Positions 25,061 to 33,341 of a stretch of DNA of 64,000 nucleotides are shown here, in pieces. The notes beneath the pieces are model-generated. The model searched no databases. It was not told the origin of the DNA and saw only the letters and a program-made list of their open reading frames with translations. Each line of letters opens with the position of its first letter. The stretch's first letter is position 1. Source of the DNA: Streptomyces sclerotialus (GTDB taxonomy: Bacteria; Actinomycetota; Actinomycetes; Streptomycetales; Streptomycetaceae); NCBI RefSeq assembly GCF_040907265.1, contig NZ_JBFOHP010000002.1, forward strand, positions 4,092,001 to 4,156,000, given 5' to 3'. A program made the position numbers and the translations under genes.

Positions 25061-26275
25061 TCATACCTCCACCAGCAGTTCCACCGGCCCCCTGATCACG
25101 AAGTTCGGCTTCCAGGACGGTTCGGCGGCGAGGCGGAGGGCCGGGGCGGCGCGGAGCAGGGCACCGAACGAGGCGGTCAGTTCGAGGCGGGCGAGCGGGG
25201 CGCCCAGGCAGTAGTGGATGCCCGCGCCGAGGGAGACGTGCGGGTTCTCCGGGCGGGAGAGGTCCAGTTCCTCGGGGCGGTCGAAGCGTGCCGGGTCGCG
25301 GTTGGCCGAGCCGAAGAGGAGGGCCACCTCCGCGCCGCGCGGTACGACGGTGCCGTCGATCTCGATGTCGTCGAGGACCCAGCGTTCGAAGAGCTGGAGC
25401 GGGGTGGCGTACCGCAGCAGTTCCTCGACGGCGGTCGGCAGCAGCGTGTCCGGCGCGGCGCGCAGCGCGGCGAGCTGGTCCGGGTGCCGGAGGAGGGCGA
25501 GCCAGCCGTTGACGGTGGTGTTGACCGTCGCTTCGTGCCCGGCGTTGAGCAGCAGCACGCAGGTGGAGACCATCTCCTGCTCGGTCAGCCGGTCGCCTTC
25601 GTCGTACGCCGCGATCAGGGCGCTGATCAGGTCCTCGCCCGGGTCCTTGCGCCGGGCGGCGATCAGTTCGCGCAGGTACGCGGAGAATTCGAGCGACGCC
25701 CGTACCGCGCGGCGCGCCGTCTCCGCTGCCGGGTTCAGTTCGTACATCCCGCAGATGTCGGCCGACCAGGGGCGCAGCAGTGAGCGGTCGGCTTCGGGGA
25801 TGCCGAGCATCTCGCCGATGACCGCGACCGGGAGGGGTTCGGCGATCGCGGTCAGCAGGTCGCCGCCGCCCGCCGCCACGAAGTCCTCGACCAGACGGTC
25901 CACCAGCCGGGCGACGACGGGCGCCAGTTGCTCGACCGTGCGGGGCGTGAACGCCTTCGAGACGAGGCGCCGCAGGCGGGTGTGGTCGGGCGCCTCCATG
26001 TCGAGGAGGCCGTTGTCGTTGAGGACGTGGAAGGGCTCGTGTTCGGGCGGGGGCGGAGTGCGGCCGAACTCCTCGTGGGTGAAGCGGTGCAGGTAGGTAC
26101 GGCCGAGGCGGCGGTCCCGCAGCAGCGCGCTGACGTCCGCGTGGTGCGGCACCAGCCACTGGTCGGTGGGCGGGAAGTGGTGCACCCGGCCGGCGCGGCG
26201 CAGTTCGGCGTAGCCGGGGTAGGGGTCGGCGACGAACTCGGGCGACCAGGGGTCGAATGCGGCGACGGCTGCCAT
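25061..26275 (-). CDS. Cytochrome P450
   Basis: A 404-residue soluble class I bacterial P450. The I-helix oxygen-activation motif is LNAGHEATVNT (AGxxT variant with HEA), the K-helix ExxR is EELLR, and the heme ligand is Cys356 in SLGAGIHYCLG. The first position of the heme loop is Leu where Phe is usual. ATG 26275 lies 6 nt after TACCGT with no ribosome site. It is the last gene after the kynurenine genes, 33 nt beyond the hydrolase stop, so it may be read from both promoters. No ferredoxin or reductase gene is nearby. Substrate unknown. Confidence 0.95.
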   Translation of the reverse strand: MAAVAAFDPWSPEFVADPYPGYAELRRAGRVHHFPPTDQWLVPHHADVSALLRDRRLGRTYLHRFTHEEFGRTPPPPEHEPFHVLNDNGLLDMEAPDHTRLRRLVSKAFTPRTVEQLAPVVARLVDRLVEDFVAAGGGDLLTAIAEPLPVAVIGEMLGIPEADRSLLRPWSADICGMYELNPAAETARRAVRASLEFSAYLRELIAARRKDPGEDLISALIAAYDEGDRLTEQEMVSTCVLLLNAGHEATVNTTVNGWLALLRHPDQLAALRAAPDTLLPTAVEELLRYATPLQLFERWVLDDIEIDGTVVPRGAEVALLFGSANRDPARFDRPEELDLSRPENPHVSLGAGIHYCLGAPLARLELTASFGALLRAAPALRLAAEPSWKPNFVIRGPVELLVEV

Positions 26276-26281
26276 GGGGGG

Positions 26282-26287
26282 ACGGTA
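26282..26287 (-). promoter_or_regulatory. Leaderless -10 element of P450 gene
   Basis: TACCGT lies exactly 6 nt before ATG 26275, within the short gap after the upstream hydrolase gene. Confidence 0.5.
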
Positions 26288-26308
26288 CCGCCGGGCACGG
26301 CCCGGCGG

Positions 26309-27229
26309 TCAGGGTCCGGTGGCGCCGGATTCTCCGCCGCCCGGCACGGGGCGTGGTGTGCCGCTGAGGACGCCGAGAAGTGCGTCGCGGAGCGCGCCGT
26401 ACGCCTCGGTGCCGGGGGTGACGGCCGCGTAATGGCCCACGCCGGGCAGTTCGTGCAGGGCGACGGGGCCGCCGAGCACGGCGTCGGCTCCGGTGCCGTC
26501 GCGTCCGGGGGCGGCTGCGGTGGCGGTACCGGTTCCGCGGTGGGTCCGTGCGTAGCGCTGCGACAGTTCCAGCGGTACGTCGGGGTCGGCCGTGCCGTGC
26601 AGGATTGTCACCGGTACGCGGGGCGCCAGCCGTACCGGATCGGTCGCGGCGATACGTTCCGCCAGGGCCGTACGACCCAGGGGTGCCGCGGCGCCGCCGT
26701 CCAGGAACTCCGCCACGGCCCCACTGCTCAGCCGCAGTTCGTGGGCGCGGGCGAGGTCGGCGACCGGGGCCACGGCGACGGCGGCGGTGGCCGGGCCCGG
26801 CCGCGCTGCCGTCCAGAGGGCCAGGTGGCCGCCGGCGGAGTGGCCGGCGACGACCACGGGCGTTCCCCGGTGCGCCTCGGCGGCCGCCACCCGTACCGCG
26901 CTCGTCACGTCGTCGAACGTCTCCGGCAGACCGCCGCCGCCACCGGCCCTGCGGTACTCCGCGAGCGCGACCGGCAGGCCGTCCCTGGCCAGCGCGGCGG
27001 CCAGCGGCGACAGGTGCGTACGGTCGTAGGCCACCCGCCAGAAGCCGCCGTGCAGCAGGAGGACCATCGGGCCGGTCCGGCGGCCGGCCGGCGGGGAGTA
27101 CGCCGTGCCCGGCGGCCGGTACAGGTCGACGACCTGGTCGGGGTGGTCGCCGTAGGCGACGCGGGCGTCCGGCGCCACGGGCGCGCGGGCCAGCAGCACT
27201 TCCTCCTCGTCCGCCGCCGTGCCGCTCAT
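26309..27229 (-). CDS. Alpha/beta hydrolase, probable N-formylkynurenine formamidase
   Basis: 306 residues of the alpha/beta hydrolase fold. The oxyanion motif HGGFWR is at residues 60-65, the nucleophile Ser131 sits in AGHSAGGHLAL, and a late acidic residue (HGTADPDVPL) and His (LPGVGHYAAV) complete a triad. The N-terminal DQVVDLYRP and HGGFW pattern is typical of kynurenine formamidase-like esterases. The start overlaps the kynureninase stop in ATGA. With tryptophan dioxygenase and kynureninase in the same operon, it would supply the missing middle step, N-formylkynurenine to kynurenine. That role is inferred from context. Confidence 0.85.
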   Translation of the reverse strand: MSGTAADEEEVLLARAPVAPDARVAYGDHPDQVVDLYRPPGTAYSPPAGRRTGPMVLLLHGGFWRVAYDRTHLSPLAAALARDGLPVALAEYRRAGGGGGLPETFDDVTSAVRVAAAEAHRGTPVVVAGHSAGGHLALWTAARPGPATAAVAVAPVADLARAHELRLSSGAVAEFLDGGAAAPLGRTALAERIAATDPVRLAPRVPVTILHGTADPDVPLELSQRYARTHRGTGTATAAAPGRDGTGADAVLGGPVALHELPGVGHYAAVTPGTEAYGALRDALLGVLSGTPRPVPGGGESGATGP

Positions 27230-28809
27230 ATCGTGGTCGGGCCCTGTGCCGTGGCGCCCGCCGCGACCGCGGACGCGCTGCCGTCGCCCGGTACGTACGC
27301 CAGGACCTCCGCGAGGGTCCGGGCCGCGCGCTCCGCGTCCGCGAAGGAGGTGTAGAGCGGGGTGAAGCCGAAGCGCAGCACGTCGGGGTGGCGGAAGTCG
27401 CCGATCACGCCGTGCCGGATCAGCTCGCCCATCACCTCGCCGGCCCCCGCGCACTCCAGCGCGACCTGGCTGCCCCGCTCGTCGTGTGCCTCCGGGGTCA
27501 CCGACCGCACCCGGCCGCGCGGCACGTACGCCCGGACGCACTCCAGGAAGAAGTCGGTCAGGGCGAGGCTCTTGGCGCGTACGTCCTCGACGGCCACGCC
27601 CTCCCAGGCCTCCAGCGCGGCTTCCAGGGCGAGCAGCGAGAGGATGTCCGGGGTGCCGACGCGGCCGCGTTCGATGCCCGCCGCCGGTACGTACGCGGGG
27701 TCCATGCCGAAGGGGTCGGCGTGGGAGTTCCAGCCGGGCAGGGGTGAGTCGAAGCGCGGCTGGTGCTCGGCGCGTACGTACAGGTAGGCGGGCGAGCCGG
27801 GGCCGCCGTTGAGGTACTTGTACGTGCAGCCGACCGCGAGGTCCACGCCGTGCGCGTCCAGGCCGACCGGCAGCGCGCCCGCGCTGTGGCAGAGGTCCCA
27901 GACGGCGAACGCGCCGGCTTCGTGCAGCGCGGCGGTGATGCCGGGCAGGTCGTTGAGCCGGCCGGTGCGGTAGTCGACGTGGTTGACCAGGGCGACGGCG
28001 GTACGGTCCGACACCTCGGCGGGCATCCGGGCGGCCTCGACGGGGCGCAGCGTACGGCCGGTGAGCCGGGCGGCCGACGCCGCGATGTAGCCGTCGGTCG
28101 GGAAGGTGGCCGCGTCGACCAGGATCTCGTCCCGGGGGACGCCGTCCACGGCCGGGCCGGTCTCGTCCGCCATGCGGACGGCGGCGACCACGGCCTTGAA
28201 GACGTTGACGCTGGTGGAGTCGCCGACCACGACCTGGCCCGGCGCGGCGCCGAGGAGCGGGGCGATCCGGTCGCCGATCCGCTCGGGCGCGGTCCACCAG
28301 CCGGATTCCGACCAGGAGCGGATGCGCAGCTCGCCCCATTCGCGGGCGACGACCTCGCGGACCCGTTCGGGGACCGCGTGCGGCAGCGCGCCGAGGGAGT
28401 TGCCGTCGAGGTAGACCGCCTCGTCGAGCACGAACTCCGCGCGCTTGCCGCTCAGCGGGTCGCCGTCGTCCAGCTGCGCGGCCCGGGCGGCGAGGTCGTC
28501 ACGGACCACGGCCGCGGCGACGGCGCGGGCGGCCAGCGCGTCGCCCACGTCCGAAGGATCGATTCTCTGGCCGGACACGCCGGTACCGGCACTCTCGTTC
28601 CGCTGCGCTTCCTGCTGCACTTCGTCGTCACCCTCCGCTCGGGCCTGACCGCATCGCTTCGTCGTGGGGGGCCGCTCGGACCCGGCCGCGCCGCTCTCTC
28701 GTGAGGGCCGCTCGGACCCGGCCGTCCCGGTCCTGAGCGGCCGCTCCGGCACGAGTGCCCCGTCCGGCGGAGACGAGTGCCGCTGTCCGGCACCGGTCCG
28801 CTCAGACAT
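27226..28809 (-). CDS. kynU: Kynureninase
   Basis: A PLP enzyme splitting kynurenine to anthranilate and alanine. The catalytic part shows LDGNSLGALP, GDSTSVNVFK, DLCHSAGALPVGLDAHGVD and the Schiff-base Lys in GCTYKYLNGGPGSPAY. The frame is open from ATG 28809, overlapping the dioxygenase stop by 6 nt, which gives 527 residues, against about 410-420 normally. The extra N-terminal 90 or so residues are Pro/Ser/Arg-rich and contain a 36-nt-spaced direct repeat. A later GTG (28623, about 465 residues) is an alternative start. The overlap with the dioxygenase gene favours coupling, but the true start is uncertain. Confidence 0.93.
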   Translation of the reverse strand: MSERTGAGQRHSSPPDGALVPERPLRTGTAGSERPSRESGAAGSERPPTTKRCGQARAEGDDEVQQEAQRNESAGTGVSGQRIDPSDVGDALAARAVAAAVVRDDLAARAAQLDDGDPLSGKRAEFVLDEAVYLDGNSLGALPHAVPERVREVVAREWGELRIRSWSESGWWTAPERIGDRIAPLLGAAPGQVVVGDSTSVNVFKAVVAAVRMADETGPAVDGVPRDEILVDAATFPTDGYIAASAARLTGRTLRPVEAARMPAEVSDRTAVALVNHVDYRTGRLNDLPGITAALHEAGAFAVWDLCHSAGALPVGLDAHGVDLAVGCTYKYLNGGPGSPAYLYVRAEHQPRFDSPLPGWNSHADPFGMDPAYVPAAGIERGRVGTPDILSLLALEAALEAWEGVAVEDVRAKSLALTDFFLECVRAYVPRGRVRSVTPEAHDERGSQVALECAGAGEVMGELIRHGVIGDFRHPDVLRFGFTPLYTSFADAERAARTLAEVLAYVPGDGSASAVAAGATAQGPTTI

Positions 28810-29686
28810 GGCTGCGGGCCGTCCACAGCTCAGGGAAGACGTTTTTGCGGGCCCGCTTCTCCAGCCAGGCCACCCCGGAGGAGCCGCCGGTGCCCATCTT
28901 CGCGCCCATCGCCCGGCGGGTGGCCACCAGATGGTCGTTGCGCCAGCGCCAGACCAGTTCGGCGACGTCGGTGAGGACCTCCCCCAGCTCGACCAGCTCG
29001 TGCCGCGGGTCGCCTGCGTAGACCTCGGTCCAGGCGGCCTCGACGGCCGGGTGCGGCTCGTACCTGAGCGTGGGGTCGCGCTGCAGTACCGACACCGGGA
29101 CGGCGAAGCCCCGGCGGTCCAGCAGCCGCAGCACCTCGTCCCACAGGCTCGGCTCGTGCAGCGCCTTCTCCAGCTCGGCGTACTCGCGCGGCGCGCCGCG
29201 GTGCGGGACGAGCATGGAGGCGGACTTCTCGCCGAGCAGGAACTCCAGCCGCCGGTACATCGCGGACTGGAAGCCGGAGCCGTCGCCGAGGGCGCCGCGG
29301 TAGGCGTTGAACTGCGCGGGGGTCAGCCGGGCCAGCGGCTTCCACGCGGCGTTGAGCGCTTCCAGCTCGTACGTGGAGCGGCGCAGCGCGTCGATCGCGG
29401 TGGGCACGTCGTCACGGCGCAGGGCCTGCGCCGCGGTGTGCCACTCGTGGACGATGCCGGTGAACCACAGCTCCATGACCTGGGTGGTCACCAGGAAGGC
29501 CATCTCTCCGGGGTCGTCGGAGAGCAGATGCTGGGCGTGGGTGAGCAGCTCCGCCTGTACGTAGTCCTCGTACGGCGTGGTGCCCTTGAAGTCCAGGTTC
29601 GGGTCCGCCTCCGCGTGGCCGACCGGGCAGCGCGGGGCCGGCTCCGGGGACGGGGACGCCTGGGACGCTGATGACGAGTGCGACAT
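28802..29686 (-). CDS. kynA: Tryptophan 2,3-dioxygenase
   Basis: A heme enzyme opening the indole ring of L-tryptophan to N-formylkynurenine. The 294-residue length is in range. Family motifs include the N-terminal YEDYVQAELLTHAQHLLSD, the helix MAFLVTTQVMELWFTGIVHEW, SGFQSAMYRRLEFLLG and the distal-end heme-ligand segment WRWRNDHLVATRRAMGAKMGTG, whose His is the probable proximal ligand. AGGAG precedes ATG 29686. First gene of a kynA-kynU-hydrolase operon that produces anthranilate, which can go to secondary metabolites, tryptophan recycling or degradation. Confidence 0.96.
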   Translation of the reverse strand: MSHSSSASQASPSPEPAPRCPVGHAEADPNLDFKGTTPYEDYVQAELLTHAQHLLSDDPGEMAFLVTTQVMELWFTGIVHEWHTAAQALRRDDVPTAIDALRRSTYELEALNAAWKPLARLTPAQFNAYRGALGDGSGFQSAMYRRLEFLLGEKSASMLVPHRGAPREYAELEKALHEPSLWDEVLRLLDRRGFAVPVSVLQRDPTLRYEPHPAVEAAWTEVYAGDPRHELVELGEVLTDVAELVWRWRNDHLVATRRAMGAKMGTGGSSGVAWLEKRARKNVFPELWTARSHV

Positions 29687-29919
29687 CAGAACTCCTCGTG
29701 ATGCATGCCTCCGGGTAGCGGTCCGCCCCTTCCTGTCGGCATCGGAGCCCCGGTCCCCTCGTCAGGCCCGGCTCACCGGACCTGCTGCGCATCTTCCGCA
29801 ACTCTCCGAGGTTTGGCAAGGGCCGTCCCGGCCGACCCGCGGGGCCGCCACCGGCTCAGGACCGGCCGGAACGCGTCGCCGGGCCGGTCCTGAGCGGGTC
29901 ATCTCGGGAGGGGGCTCCC

Positions 29920-30333
29920 TCAGGAGAGCGTGTCGGCCGCGGTCGGCGAGGATTCGCGCAGGAAGGCCGTGCAGCGCTCGTACTCCTCCTGCTCGCCGAT
30001 CGCCTGGGCGGCGCGGGCGAGCGCGTGCAGCGCCCGCAGGAAGCCGCGGTTCGGCTCGTGCTCGAACGGGACCGGGCCGTGGCCCTTCCAGCCGGCCCGG
30101 CGCAGCGCGTCCAGGCCGCGGTGGTAGCCGGTGCGGGCGTACGCGTAGGACTCGACGGTCCGGCCGGCCTGGAAGGCGTCGTCCGCCAGCTGTGCCCAGA
30201 CCAGCGAGGACGCCGGGTACTTCGCGGCGACGTCGGCCGGTGCGGTGCCCGTGGCGAGCAGCTCACGGGGCTCCGGGTCGTCGGGCAGGTGGGTCGGGGG
30301 CGGTCCCCCGAGCAGGTTCTCGTGAATGGCCAT
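29920..30333 (-). CDS. DUF3151 family protein
   Basis: 137 residues, helical and TPR-like (VWAQLADDAFQAGRTVESYAYARTGYHRGLDALRRAGWKG). This family is specific to actinobacteria and has no known function. The start MAIHENLLGGPPPTHLP is at ATG 30333; the longer frame to 30414 is shadow sequence. A CAGACT hexamer 7 nt upstream may be its -10. It lies downstream of fba on the same strand, behind a strong terminator, the usual order in Streptomyces. Confidence 0.9.
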   Translation of the reverse strand: MAIHENLLGGPPPTHLPDDPEPRELLATGTAPADVAAKYPASSLVWAQLADDAFQAGRTVESYAYARTGYHRGLDALRRAGWKGHGPVPFEHEPNRGFLRALHALARAAQAIGEQEEYERCTAFLRESSPTAADTLS

Positions 30334-30480
30334 GGGTCCAAGTCTGCCTGGTCCGTGCGGCACGCGACGCCCCGGCGGTGGCCGTTCGGCCGGGGCGCAC
30401 GGAGGATCGTCCACGCGCGCGACGGGGCCGGCCGCCCCGTTCGCACGGCACCCCGGCGGCCCGGGTACCGCGCCTGTGCG

Positions 30481-30526
30481 CGGAGGGCCCCGTACGCATG
30501 GGAATTCATGCGTACGGGGCCCTCCG
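30481..30526 (-). terminator. Strong terminator after fba
   Basis: A perfect 20-bp stem (CGGAGGGCCCCGTACGCATG and its complement) with a 6-nt loop lies 42 nt after the fba stop. Confidence 0.9.
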
Positions 30527-30567
30527 GGGTACCCGGCTGCGGGCGCCGGTGCGGCGCCGCGGCGGAG

Positions 30568-31590
30568 TTACTTGATCTTGGTGCCGGTGGAGCGCAGGTT
30601 CGCGCAGGCCTCGGTGACGCGCTTGGCCATGCCGCCCTCGGCCAGCTTGCCCCAGCTGCGCGGGTCGTAGACCTTCTTGTTGCCGACCTCGCCGTCGACC
30701 TTCAGGACACCGTCGTAGTTGCGGAACATGTGGTCCGCGATCGGGCGCGAGAAGGCGTACTGGGTGTCGGTGTCGAGGTTCATCTTCACGACGCCGTTCT
30801 CCAGCGCGGTAGCGATCTCCTGCTCGGTGGAGCCGGAGCCGCCGTGGAAGACGAAGTCGAACGGGGACTGCTTGCCGTACTTGGCGCCGACGCCCTCCTG
30901 GAGGTCCTTGAGGAGCTCGGGGCGGAGGACGACGTTGCCCGGCTTGTAGACGCCGTGGACGTTGCCGAAGGAGGCGGCGAGCAGGTAGCGGCCCTTCTCG
31001 CCCAGGCCCAGCGCCTCGGCGGTGCGGATCGCGTCGTCGACGGTGGTGTACAGCTCGTCGTTGATCTCGTGGGTGACGCCGTCCTCCTCGCCGCCGGTCG
31101 GGGTGATCTCGACCTCGAGGATGATCTTGGCGGCGGCAGCCTTGGCGAGCAGCTCCTGGCCGATGGAGAGGTTGTCGGCGAGGTTCTCGGCCGAGCCGTC
31201 CCACATGTGCGACTGGAAGAGCGGGTTCTGGCCCTTGGCCACGCGCTCGGCGGAGATGTCGAGCAGCGGGCGGACGTAGCCGTCGAGCTTGTCCTTGGGG
31301 CAGTGGTCGGTGTGCAGCGCGACGGTGATGTCGTACTTCGCGGCCACGACGTGCGCGAACTCGGCCAGGGCGACGGCGCCGGTCACCATGTCCTTGTTGT
31401 ACTGGCCGCCCAGGAACTCCGCACCGCCCGTGGAGATCTGGATGATGCCGTCGCTCTCGGCCTCGGCGAAACCGCGCAGTGCCGCGTGCAGGGTCTGCGT
31501 CGAGGTGACGTTGATGGCCGGGTAGGCGAACTTGCCTGCCTTCGCCCGGTCGAGCATCTCGTTGTAGACCTCGGGGGTTGCGATGGGCAT
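30568..31590 (-). CDS. fba: Class II fructose-bisphosphate aldolase
   Basis: A zinc-dependent aldolase of glycolysis and gluconeogenesis that cleaves fructose-1,6-bisphosphate. 340 residues. Zinc and substrate motifs visible are YPAINVTSTQTLHAALRGF, ALHTDHCPKDKLDGYV (first zinc His), LEVEITPTGGEEDGV, AASFGNVHGVYKPGNV (zinc His) and FHGGSGST with NLDTDTQYAF. ATG 31590 follows AAGGAG by 7 nt; the longer open frame crosses the intergenic parS site and is rejected. Single-gene transcript ending at the strong hairpin. Confidence 0.97.
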   Translation of the reverse strand: MPIATPEVYNEMLDRAKAGKFAYPAINVTSTQTLHAALRGFAEAESDGIIQISTGGAEFLGGQYNKDMVTGAVALAEFAHVVAAKYDITVALHTDHCPKDKLDGYVRPLLDISAERVAKGQNPLFQSHMWDGSAENLADNLSIGQELLAKAAAAKIILEVEITPTGGEEDGVTHEINDELYTTVDDAIRTAEALGLGEKGRYLLAASFGNVHGVYKPGNVVLRPELLKDLQEGVGAKYGKQSPFDFVFHGGSGSTEQEIATALENGVVKMNLDTDTQYAFSRPIADHMFRNYDGVLKVDGEVGNKKVYDPRSWGKLAEGGMAKRVTEACANLRSTGTKIK

Positions 31591-31723
31591 CTGTCCGCTC
31601 CTTGTGTGTGCGGGTACCGGGTACGTTCTGGGCCCTGACCAGGGGGGCGACGTCATCGTCGCGGCCCATCTTCCCAGACTTGCCGGATACCTCCACATCG
31701 CGCTGCCACCCGGACGGCGGAAA

Positions 31724-31755
31724 GGGCGGGCTGTTTCACGTGAAACAGCCCGCCC
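31724..31755. promoter_or_regulatory. parS: parS site within a 32-bp perfect palindrome
   Basis: GTTTCACGTGAAAC (31733-31746) matches the Streptomyces ParB binding consensus exactly. The symmetry extends on both sides to a 32-bp perfect palindrome with GGGCGGGCT arms. It lies between pyrE and fba and could also fold as a hairpin behind pyrE. Such sites are clustered near oriC in this genus. Confidence 0.85.
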
Positions 31756-31839
31756 CGTGGCGAAACCGCAGGTCACCGAGGTCGGTACCGGGAAACCACA
31801 GTCGGCGCGCCGACCTGACCGGTGAGACCGCCGGATCTC

Positions 31840-32382
31840 TCAGGCGAGATCCAGGTCGGTGAGCCGGTAGCCGGTGATGTACTTCAGGCCGGCCCCGGCG
31901 ATGGCCGACTCGGCGCCGCGGTCGACGATCGTCGCGACCGCGACGACCTCGGCGCCCGCCTCACGGGCCGCCTCGACGGCGGTCAGCGGCGAGCCGCCGG
32001 TGGTGGAGGTGTCCTCGACGACCAGGACGCGGCGGCCCTTGATGTCCGGGCCCTCGATACGGCGCTGCATGCCGTGCGTCTTCTGGGCCTTGCGGACCAC
32101 GAAGGCGTCCAGCTTCTGCCCGCGCGCGGCGGCGGCGTGCAGCATCGACGTCGCGACCGGGTCGGCACCGAGCGTGAGCCCGCCGACCGCGTCGTAGTCC
32201 AGGTCGGCGGTGACGTCCAGCATCACCTGGCCGACCAGCGGCGCGGCCTCGGCGTCCAGGGTGATCCGGCGCAGGTCGATGTAGTAGTCGGCTTCCTTGC
32301 CGGAGGAAAGCGTCACCTTGCCGTGCACCACGGCCTTGTCCTTGATCTGCTGCAGCAGCTCGCCGCGCACGTCGTCACTCAT
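31840..32382 (-). CDS. pyrE: Orotate phosphoribosyltransferase
   Basis: Converts orotate and PRPP to OMP in pyrimidine synthesis. 180 residues, standard length. Motifs: SSGKEADYYIDLRRITLD near the N-terminus, the catalytic loop VRKAQKTHGMQRRIEG and the PRPP-binding VLVVEDTSTTGGSPL. ATG 32382 lies 7 nt after TAAGCT with no ribosome site, again suggesting a leaderless message. The epimerase gene ends 44 nt upstream on the same strand. Confidence 0.97.
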   Translation of the reverse strand: MSDDVRGELLQQIKDKAVVHGKVTLSSGKEADYYIDLRRITLDAEAAPLVGQVMLDVTADLDYDAVGGLTLGADPVATSMLHAAAARGQKLDAFVVRKAQKTHGMQRRIEGPDIKGRRVLVVEDTSTTGGSPLTAVEAAREAGAEVVAVATIVDRGAESAIAGAGLKYITGYRLTDLDLA

Positions 32383-32389
32383 GCGCACG

Positions 32390-32395
32390 AGCTTA
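32390..32395 (-). promoter_or_regulatory. Leaderless -10 element of pyrE
   Basis: TAAGCT ends 7 nt before ATG 32382. Confidence 0.5.
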
Positions 32396-32426
32396 GGACA
32401 GCCCCGGGGCCGGTCCGGGACGCGGC

Positions 32427-33278
32427 TCAGGCCAGGGAACGCCAGGTCCAGGTCGTGGAGATCTCCAGCGGGTCGATGGGCGTCACCAGGCGCGGCTGAG
32501 TGTTCAGACCGTTGGGCGGGCCGGACTGCGGCTCCACGCACACGGCCGCCTCCTGCTCGTCGTACACCACGGCCCACTCCGCGCGGCTGGTGACCTTCAG
32601 CTCCAGCCGGCCCGGCCAGGTCAGCGTCACGTCCACGCCCTGCGGCATGCCGAAGCAGTCGTCCCACGGGCCGGGGAGGGGGTCGATGCGCCGGCCGGTC
32701 GGGAGGTGGTCCTCGCCGCGCTCCTCCTGCCACTCGGGCGCGAAGTCGATGCGTACGCCCTCGCCGCCGTCGTCGAGGTGGCGCAGGAACCAGGGGTGCC
32801 AGCCGGCCTGGGCCGGGAAGGAGTCGCCGTACGTCTCGACGCCCATGCTCAGGGTCAGCGAGCCGCCGTCCTCGGCCAGCTCGACCAGCTGGGTGACCTT
32901 GCCGGGATACGGCCAGGGGTCGGCCGGGTCGTCCAGGTCGTACGTGAAGGCCGCGGTGGTCCCGGTCGTGCGGGCGGTGCGCCAGGAGAGGTTGCGGCCG
33001 TTGCCGTGGATGGCGTGCGGCGGGGAGTTCAGCGGCATCTGGTGCGTCTCGGAGCCGTTGCGGAACCGGCCGTGCTCGATGCGGCCGCACCACGGCACCA
33101 TCGGGAAGCAGCCGTACTTGGCTCCCTGCCGGAGCAGTTCCGTGCCGCCGACCCGGAGACTCTCGATACGGCAGCCGTTGTCCGGGCGGACGGCCACTTC
33201 GGTGTCTCCGGCGGCCAGCCGTACGGTGCGCGCCACGCGCGGCTTCTGGGCGGGCTCTGTGCGGTTCTCAGTGCTCAC
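32427..33278 (-). CDS. Aldose 1-epimerase family protein
   Basis: 283 residues of the galactose mutarotase-like beta-sandwich fold. Key stretches are FPMVPWCGRIEHGRF, the catalytic His in SPPHAIHGNGRNLSW, a second His in AGWHPWFLR and a late Glu in AAVCVEPQSGPPNGLN, the usual general base. It interconverts sugar anomers or phosphorylated hexoses; specificity is unknown. GTG 33278 lies 6 nt after TAAGGT without a ribosome site. Confidence 0.92.
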   Translation of the reverse strand: MSTENRTEPAQKPRVARTVRLAAGDTEVAVRPDNGCRIESLRVGGTELLRQGAKYGCFPMVPWCGRIEHGRFRNGSETHQMPLNSPPHAIHGNGRNLSWRTARTTGTTAAFTYDLDDPADPWPYPGKVTQLVELAEDGGSLTLSMGVETYGDSFPAQAGWHPWFLRHLDDGGEGVRIDFAPEWQEERGEDHLPTGRRIDPLPGPWDDCFGMPQGVDVTLTWPGRLELKVTSRAEWAVVYDEQEAAVCVEPQSGPPNGLNTQPRLVTPIDPLEISTTWTWRSLA

Positions 33279-33284
33279 GGCTCG

Positions 33285-33290
33285 ACCTTA
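33285..33290 (-). promoter_or_regulatory. Leaderless -10 element of epimerase gene
   Basis: TAAGGT lies exactly 6 nt before GTG 33278. Confidence 0.5.
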
Positions 33291-33341
33291 GCGGTGCGGC
33301 TCGTCAGCGGCGTCCCGGGCACGCTGGTCCCGGCACCGGGG

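Noticed and set aside
30025..31638. Plus-strand open frame opposite fba
   Set aside because: Shadow of fba and DUF3151; it also runs through a perfect terminator hairpin.
31591..31776. Longer start for fba at 31776
   Set aside because: It would include the parS palindrome and lacks a ribosome site; ATG 31590 has AAGGAG in the right position.
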